Shown piece by piece: positions 59,601-64,000 of a DNA stretch of 64,000 nucleotides (position 1 is the first letter of the stretch; the number at the start of each line of letters is the position of its first letter). The notes beneath the pieces are model-generated. The model saw only the letters and a list, made by a program, of their open reading frames with translations, was not told the DNA's origin and searched no databases. Position numbers and translations under genes: made by a program. Source of the DNA: Gnetum montanum (taxonomy: Eukaryota; Streptophyta; Gnetopsida; Gnetales; Gnetaceae); the NCBI GenBank assembly GCA_015680685.1, contig MNCI01006539.1:382159-446158 (forward strand), in the 5' to 3' direction.

Positions 59601-60050
59601 TTATGTTTTTTGGCGAGACCACAATCGCACCATGAGTAGACTGTAATATGTGGTCAACTTGTGATATGCACAAAGTTAAAATGCCTTTGTTTCAGGCCAC
59701 CATGACCTCACCATGACTCATGGTATTACAACGGAAGGCCAACATGACAAATGGTCTTAACAATTTAAATGCAGGAGAAAAGGGTAGTGGATTTCAAGGT
59801 GTAGAGGTCACCATGGCTTGACTTTGATATGTGGTCATGCAACATAAGCTCATTCAGGAGGCTGAGAGCAACATGGAAGAAGTTGTAGTTGAAGAATCTA
59901 AAGAGCCATGGATCTATGATCTAAGCTATAAGGAAAACAAGAGCTTAGAACAAACACACTTTTGTGAGACTCTCTTAAATTCTGATATTACTTCTATATT
60001 ACAAATGAATATGTGGTGCTACAATTATATAGGCCTTGATCTCCCAAGGA
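56634..60050. other. AT-rich intergenic or intronic DNA, no gene seen
   Basis: No convincing exon. Two tRNA B-box-like strings (ggttcaattccc near 57369, ggttcgattcct near 57430) occur without a cloverleaf. At 59600-59830 is the catgactcatggt palindrome cluster also seen near 2900. The frame 59831-60067 (78 codons, plus) has no recognised domain. Confidence 0.5.
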
Positions 60051-60055
60051 TAGAT

Positions 60056-61298
60056 TTGGAGAGATAATTATGAATGTAGAAAATCATGGAGATGATCTTT
60101 ATCATCTTATTTAAGGATCTTCTTAATATGGGATGAATTAAACATGGGATTAAATAGGAATTACATGAATAAGATCTCATCTTATTTAATATAAATTTAT
60201 GGATGAGATTTAGCTAATTCTTTTTAGAACATCTAGTCATCATATTCCACAAATCCCCCCATGATGGAGAGGTTCCACTCCAAGTAAGTCTCAAAAAGAT
60301 TCAAACTTTTGATGGCTCAGAATCTTGGTAAAGATATTTGCCATCTGTGTTTCAGTTGCACAATGTTCCATGCTGAGTATGTTGTCTTGGATCAAGTTTT
60401 TGAGATGATGATGTTTGATGTCTATATGTTTGGAACGCCCATGATGAACAATATTGTGCACCATCGCAATAGCACTCATGCTATCATAGTATAAACAAAT
60501 GGGAGGTTTAAGTGTATATTCCATTTCAGAGAAAATGGAGTGGCTCTAAATGGCTTGTCAATAGCAGCAGCAGAATACATAGCTGCATCAAACCACATCA
60601 AACCAGCAGAAGTAGAATACATAGACACATCAAACCACATCAAACCAACAGAAGCAGAATACATAGCTGCATCAAACCAGCAGAAGCAGAATACATAGCT
60701 GCATCAAACCAGCAGAAGCAAAATACATAGCCGCATCAAACTACTTAGCAGTAGAAGCAGAATACATAGCTACATCAAACACTACTACTCAGGCCATTTG
60801 GACCCATTCCATTTTCATTGAAATGGGATATACATTTGAACCTCCCATTTGTTTATATTTTGACAGCACAAGTGCTATTACGATGGCACACAATATTGTT
60901 CATCATGGGCGTTCCAAACATATAGACATCAAGCACCATTATCTCAGAAGCTTGATCCAAGACAACATACTCAGCATGGAAAATTGTGCAACTGAAGCAC
61001 AAATGGTAGATATCTTTACCAAGATTTTGAGTTGTGAAAAGTTTGAATCTTTCTGAGACTTCCTTGGAGTGGAACCTCTTACTATCATGGGTGGGTGGGT
61101 TGTGGAATATGATGACTAGATGTTCCACAAAAGAATTAGATAGATCTCATCCATAAATTTGTATTAAATAAGATGAGATCCTATTCATGTAATTCCTATC
61201 TAATCCCATGTTTAGTTCATCCCATATTAAGAAGATCCTTAAATAAGATGATAAGGATCATCCCCATGATTTCCTACATTCATGCTTATCTTTCCAAC
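60056..61298. repeat. Inverted repeat of a copia RNase H end (arms about 490 bp, spacer about 260 bp)
   Basis: Left arm 60056-60545 and right arm about 60805-61298 are reverse complements with roughly one difference per ten bases by eye. Each encodes the end of a Ty1/copia RNase H: minus strand 60524-60291 (PPICLYYDSMSAIAMVHN, SKHIDIKHHHLK, ANIFTKIL) and plus strand 60823-61056 (PPICLYFDSTSAITMAHN, SKHIDIKHHYLR, VDIFTKIL), plus the same 3' flanking sequence. The left-arm copy has the orientation of the copia element at 62-64 kb. Transcription through the arms would give a long hairpin RNA. Confidence 0.88.
60564..60780 (+). repeat. Minisatellite derived from the copia RNase H motif
   Basis: Six imperfect copies of gcagaagcagaatacatagc followed by tgcatcaaacca, in 42-bp and 32-bp forms. 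The unit encodes EAEYIAASN, the conserved start of copia RNase H (TEAEYIAAS). The last copy runs in frame into the right-arm RNase H (EAEYIATSNTTTQAIWTHS), which places the array exactly where a single motif should be. Confidence 0.9.
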
Positions 61299-61760
61299 TG
61301 TTCTTACCAAAAACATCAATGCCATGGCTACCAATGTAGGACCCACTGCTATCATGAATATGAAAGCTTGCAAATAGTGTGGCACAATACTGGGTTAGGA
61401 TTGCACCACAAAGCTTGGTAAATGCTTTCGAGATTCCCACTATTTCTTGGGAAGTTTTTCACACATGATACTAAAGCTACGGTATTGAAATTGGTCTCTC
61501 CATTTGTTCCCACCCCTATGATGAAACGAACAAGCCAGAATGGGAGTGATGGGATTTTGCCGTAGACAAGTAACTAGAGCAAGCCATAACCCACAAAATT
61601 CTGAGCTGCTCCGAGCAAAATTAGGGCCCAGTTCGGCCATATCTCATTGAGGGAGCTTCCAATTAGCCCACAAGCATCTCCAATGTCTTTCGCAACTCCA
61701 AGAGAGTTGATATGCTTTTGGTTATACTTTAGGGATTGCTTAATCATAGGGGATATGTTG
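61290..61760 (-). pseudogene. Nodulin-like (MFS transporter) gene fragment inside the copia element
   Basis: Read from 61760 down on the minus strand, with at least two frame shifts: SPMIKQSLKYNQKHINSLGVAKDIGD, then LNEIWPNWALILLGAAQNFVGYG, then VGTNGETNFNTVALVSCVKNFP, then GISKAFTKLCGAILTQY, then FIFMIAVGPTLVAMALMFLVR. These in this order and spacing are the N-terminal half of the plant nodulin-like family of major-facilitator membrane transporters. No intron is visible. It lies between copia integrase (same strand) and copia RNase H, exactly where the reverse transcriptase should be. It is non-functional. Whether it came by retrotransposon capture or by rearrangement is open. Confidence 0.8.
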
Positions 61761-62156
61761 CCATTTAATGACTTGAGGAGGTCCCACATGAAACCTGTCT
61801 TTTACCACCTGCTGCAACAAACCAGAATTAGTGGATCTATTGTGATTGCCGCTGTTCAAAGGATAGTGTTGTTGTAGGTTGTTGGTGAAACTATCACGTT
61901 GAAATGGTTGCAAATCTGACCCGCTTTGTTCAATATTGGTTTTAATGCCTTCATGTTCTATATTTTGAACATTGCTAATATCTTCTAGAAAAACCACATC
62001 ACATTATTATATCACCTTTTTATTTTTTCCATCGTAACATTTGTAAGCTTTGGATTTTGTGGCATAACCAAGGAAAATACAAGGTGTAGCTTTCACATCT
62101 AATATTTGCCGATTTTGTGTAGGGATTTGCACATAGTAAGGAGATCCAAAGACTTT

Positions 62157-62408
62157 TTAATGAGAGATATTTGGTGGATAACCATACCAGAATTCATAGG
62201 GTGTTTTTTCTTGAATTGTCCTTGATGGCACCCTATTTAAAAGATAAATTGATGTTTCACAGGTTTCTGCCCAAAACTTATGTTCTAAACTTGGCATTTG
62301 AAGTAGACACCTTGCCATTTCAACCATTGTTCTATTTTTCCTCTCGATGCCATTTTGTTGGGGTGTAAATGATGTGGTAATTTGATGAATAATCCCATTT
62401 TTTTGCAA
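62157..62408 (-). pseudogene. Copia integrase, second part
   Basis: Continues the previous frame after a shift at about 62410-62455: FTPQQNGIERKNRTMVEMAR carries the catalytic Glu region of the integrase core, followed by LNRVPSRTIQEKTPYEFWYG, the conserved post-core segment of copia integrases. Stop near 62160, then a linker (VFGSPYYVQIP-like, FLGY-type) to about 62000. Confidence 0.85.
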
Positions 62409-62452
62409 AATTCATCAAATTCATTTGATAAAAATTCACCACCACCATTTGT

Positions 62453-63961
62453 CTAGATTTTCTTAATTGTATTCCCACTTTGATTTTCTACTTCCACCTT
62501 GAACTCCTTAAAAAATCCCAATCTTGGATCTTTTAATTTAAGTAAATATCCCCAAGCAAATCTTGAAAAATCATCCACTATGATTAACATATATCGCCCT
62601 TTTCCTAGGCTCAATGTTTGCATGGGACTGCATGAATCCATATGAACTAGATCTAATTTTTCTTGAGATCTATGTTCTTTCCTAGGAAATGGCAATTTTG
62701 TAATTTTTCCTAGTTGACATATGTCACAATCATGATTATTGGGCAAAGAAAAATTTGGCATACCTCTTACAATTTGTCCTTTCTGCATGTGGTCCATTGA
62801 GAAGTTGACATGTCCTAATGGAGCATGCCATAACCATGCTATGTCTTCTGTGACAATGAGACAATGAACATCCTTTTGCATTTGCAACTTGTACATCTGA
62901 TTCTTGTTTATAGGGATAATGGCAATACCTTTGTCATCATCAGCCTTAAAGATTTTACAAACATCTTTCAAATTCAACACGATACCCATTGCAACTAATT
63001 GTCCCACACTTAATAAATTTTTTGAAAGATCTAGAACAAAATAGATATGGGAAATAACATATTTGTTACCTTGAGTTGTTGTAAATGCAAGCGATCCAAT
63101 CTCAGTAATGGTTAGCTTCTTTCCATTACCTACCTTTCCATCATATTTTTCTAAACTTGAGAACAGTTTCTTATTCCCTATCATGTGATTGCTACATCCA
63201 CTATCAACATACCAAATATTGTTGTTGTTGTTAGCATTTGGTACCTTTGTAGAGATCAAGAGCTGATCTTCCTTCTTTTCAGTATAAAACAATTGCTCAC
63301 CTTTTTGTTGATCTTCATGTTCTACAATTTTTGCTTTGCCCTTTTTTTCATACTTCTTCCTTGACCAACATTTAAGAGTATTGTGGGTGTTGGTACCATA
63401 GAAATCATAATGCTTACCTTCCTTTGATTGATTTGATCTTCCACAACCACGACCTTCGGATATGCTGTGATTGCATCCACATCTTCTGAATGAGGATCCA
63501 CCTGAGGATCTTTGATGTTGATTTTGATTTTGATTGGATGTCCTTTGAAATTGTGCTTGAAATGCATTTGCTGTTGAATCCTCACGATCCACAATCTTTT
63601 GCTCGTATGTTCTTAAGCTTCCTACGAGCTCAACCATGGTCTTCTTATCGAGATCTCTTGCTTCTTCAATAGCCATGATGATAGGATCATATTGACTGGT
63701 TACACTTCGAAGGATCTTTTCAACAGCACATCTTTCCTCAAGCATTTCTCCACAAGATTCAAGTCCATTTTGAACTTGTTGAAATCTGTTGATGTATTGG
63801 TCAATATTTTCTGAATCTAGTATGTGCAAAGATTCAAAATTTTTCCTTAGAACTTGTAGCTTGACAACATGAACTTTTGATGATCCCTTGTATGCAATCT
63901 TCAATGCATCCCATGCAGCTTTGCTTGTTTGATGGACGACAATTTTGGGAAAGACTGTCAC
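62453..63961 (-). pseudogene. Copia gag-protease-integrase, first part (502 codons open)
   Basis: The longest open frame in the window. From the window edge: a gag domain of the UBN2 type (AAWDALKIAYKGSSKVHVVKL, LVGSLRTYEQ); a zinc knuckle at about residues 190-205 reading YDFYGTNTHNTLKC, in which two Cys ligands are Tyr; aspartic protease WYVDSGCSNHM (about residue 247); the pre-integrase zinc region (LWHAPLGHVNF, CDICQLGK); and the integrase start DLVHMDSCSPM and YMLIIVDDFSRFAWGY. Gag continues upstream past 64000. The knuckle loss suggests inactivity despite the long frame. The frame ends near 62453 and integrase continues in a shifted frame. Confidence 0.88.
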
Positions 63962-64000
63962 ATCTAACCCAGATTGAATGATGAATAATGCTTTTGCATC

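Larger units (their letters stand above)
61800..64000 (-). mobile_element. Ty1/copia retrotransposon, gag to integrase, rearranged 3' end
   Basis: On the minus strand from beyond 64000: gag (UBN2-like), protease and integrase, then the post-integrase linker (61997-61800, VFLEDISNVQNIEH). RT is missing and replaced by the nodulin-like fragment and the RNase H inverted repeat. The element runs off the right window edge, so its 5' LTR is not seen, and no 3' LTR was recognised. Confidence 0.85.

Noticed and set aside
60564-60780. CRISPR-like array (regular repeats)
   Set aside because: Units are adjacent without unique spacers and encode a copia motif; the genome is a plant.

Overview
The window is a stretch of eukaryotic nuclear DNA from a seed plant with a large, transposon-choked genome. 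It is AT-rich and full of stop-riddled plant retrotransposons. The only host gene I can recognise is an intron-containing mitochondrial-carrier-family gene of the plant ER-ANT1 (ER adenylate transporter) type. Old nested elements, an intron that leaves the window, and an endogenous pararetrovirus would fit a gymnosperm, but the sequence alone does not fix the species. There are no bacterial features and no CRISPR array. I see no intact transposon.

Layout. 1-3.5 kb: no gene seen. 3.57-5.57 kb: decayed LINE fragment. 5.57-10 kb: decayed Athila-like Ty3/gypsy element (E) carrying a reverse-oriented solo LTR with a sequence gap. 10-12 kb and 35.4-36.4 kb: two halves of another decayed coding region, ending in an old LTR (D). 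12-35.4 kb: a chromodomain-type Ty3/gypsy element (B, about 6 kb of its own sequence). B is split three times: by a 0.9-kb insert, by a 6.4-kb endogenous caulimovirid, and by a complete 10.2-kb Athila-like element (A, target duplication TTTGG). 36.5-43.7 kb: element C, a sister of A that lost its RT-RNase H-integrase and sits 39 bp inside the D LTR (target duplication ATATG). C also holds two assembly flaws. 44.5-46.6 kb: a diverged duplicated segment. 46.9-48.4 kb: exons 1 and 2 of the ER-ANT1-like gene; its last exon(s) are not in view. 51-56.6 kb: a GC-rich LINE with a poly(A) end. 60-64 kb: a rearranged Ty1/copia element (minus strand) with an inverted repeat of its RNase H end, a minisatellite made from its own RNase H motif, and a fragment of a nodulin-like MFS transporter gene where its RT should be.

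The most interesting items are: (1) the near-unit-length, circularly permuted endogenous caulimovirid inside a retrotransposon LTR, with an unassigned coding block behind its RNase H; (2) the copia element carrying a nodulin-like gene fragment beside an inverted repeat; (3) variable arrays of the palindrome GCGATATCGC at the 5' ends of the A/C/solo LTRs; and (4) the carrier gene with an intron over 15 kb or a lost third repeat. Insertion order can be read directly: E/D are oldest, B went into D, then the caulimovirid and A went into B, and C went into the D LTR.
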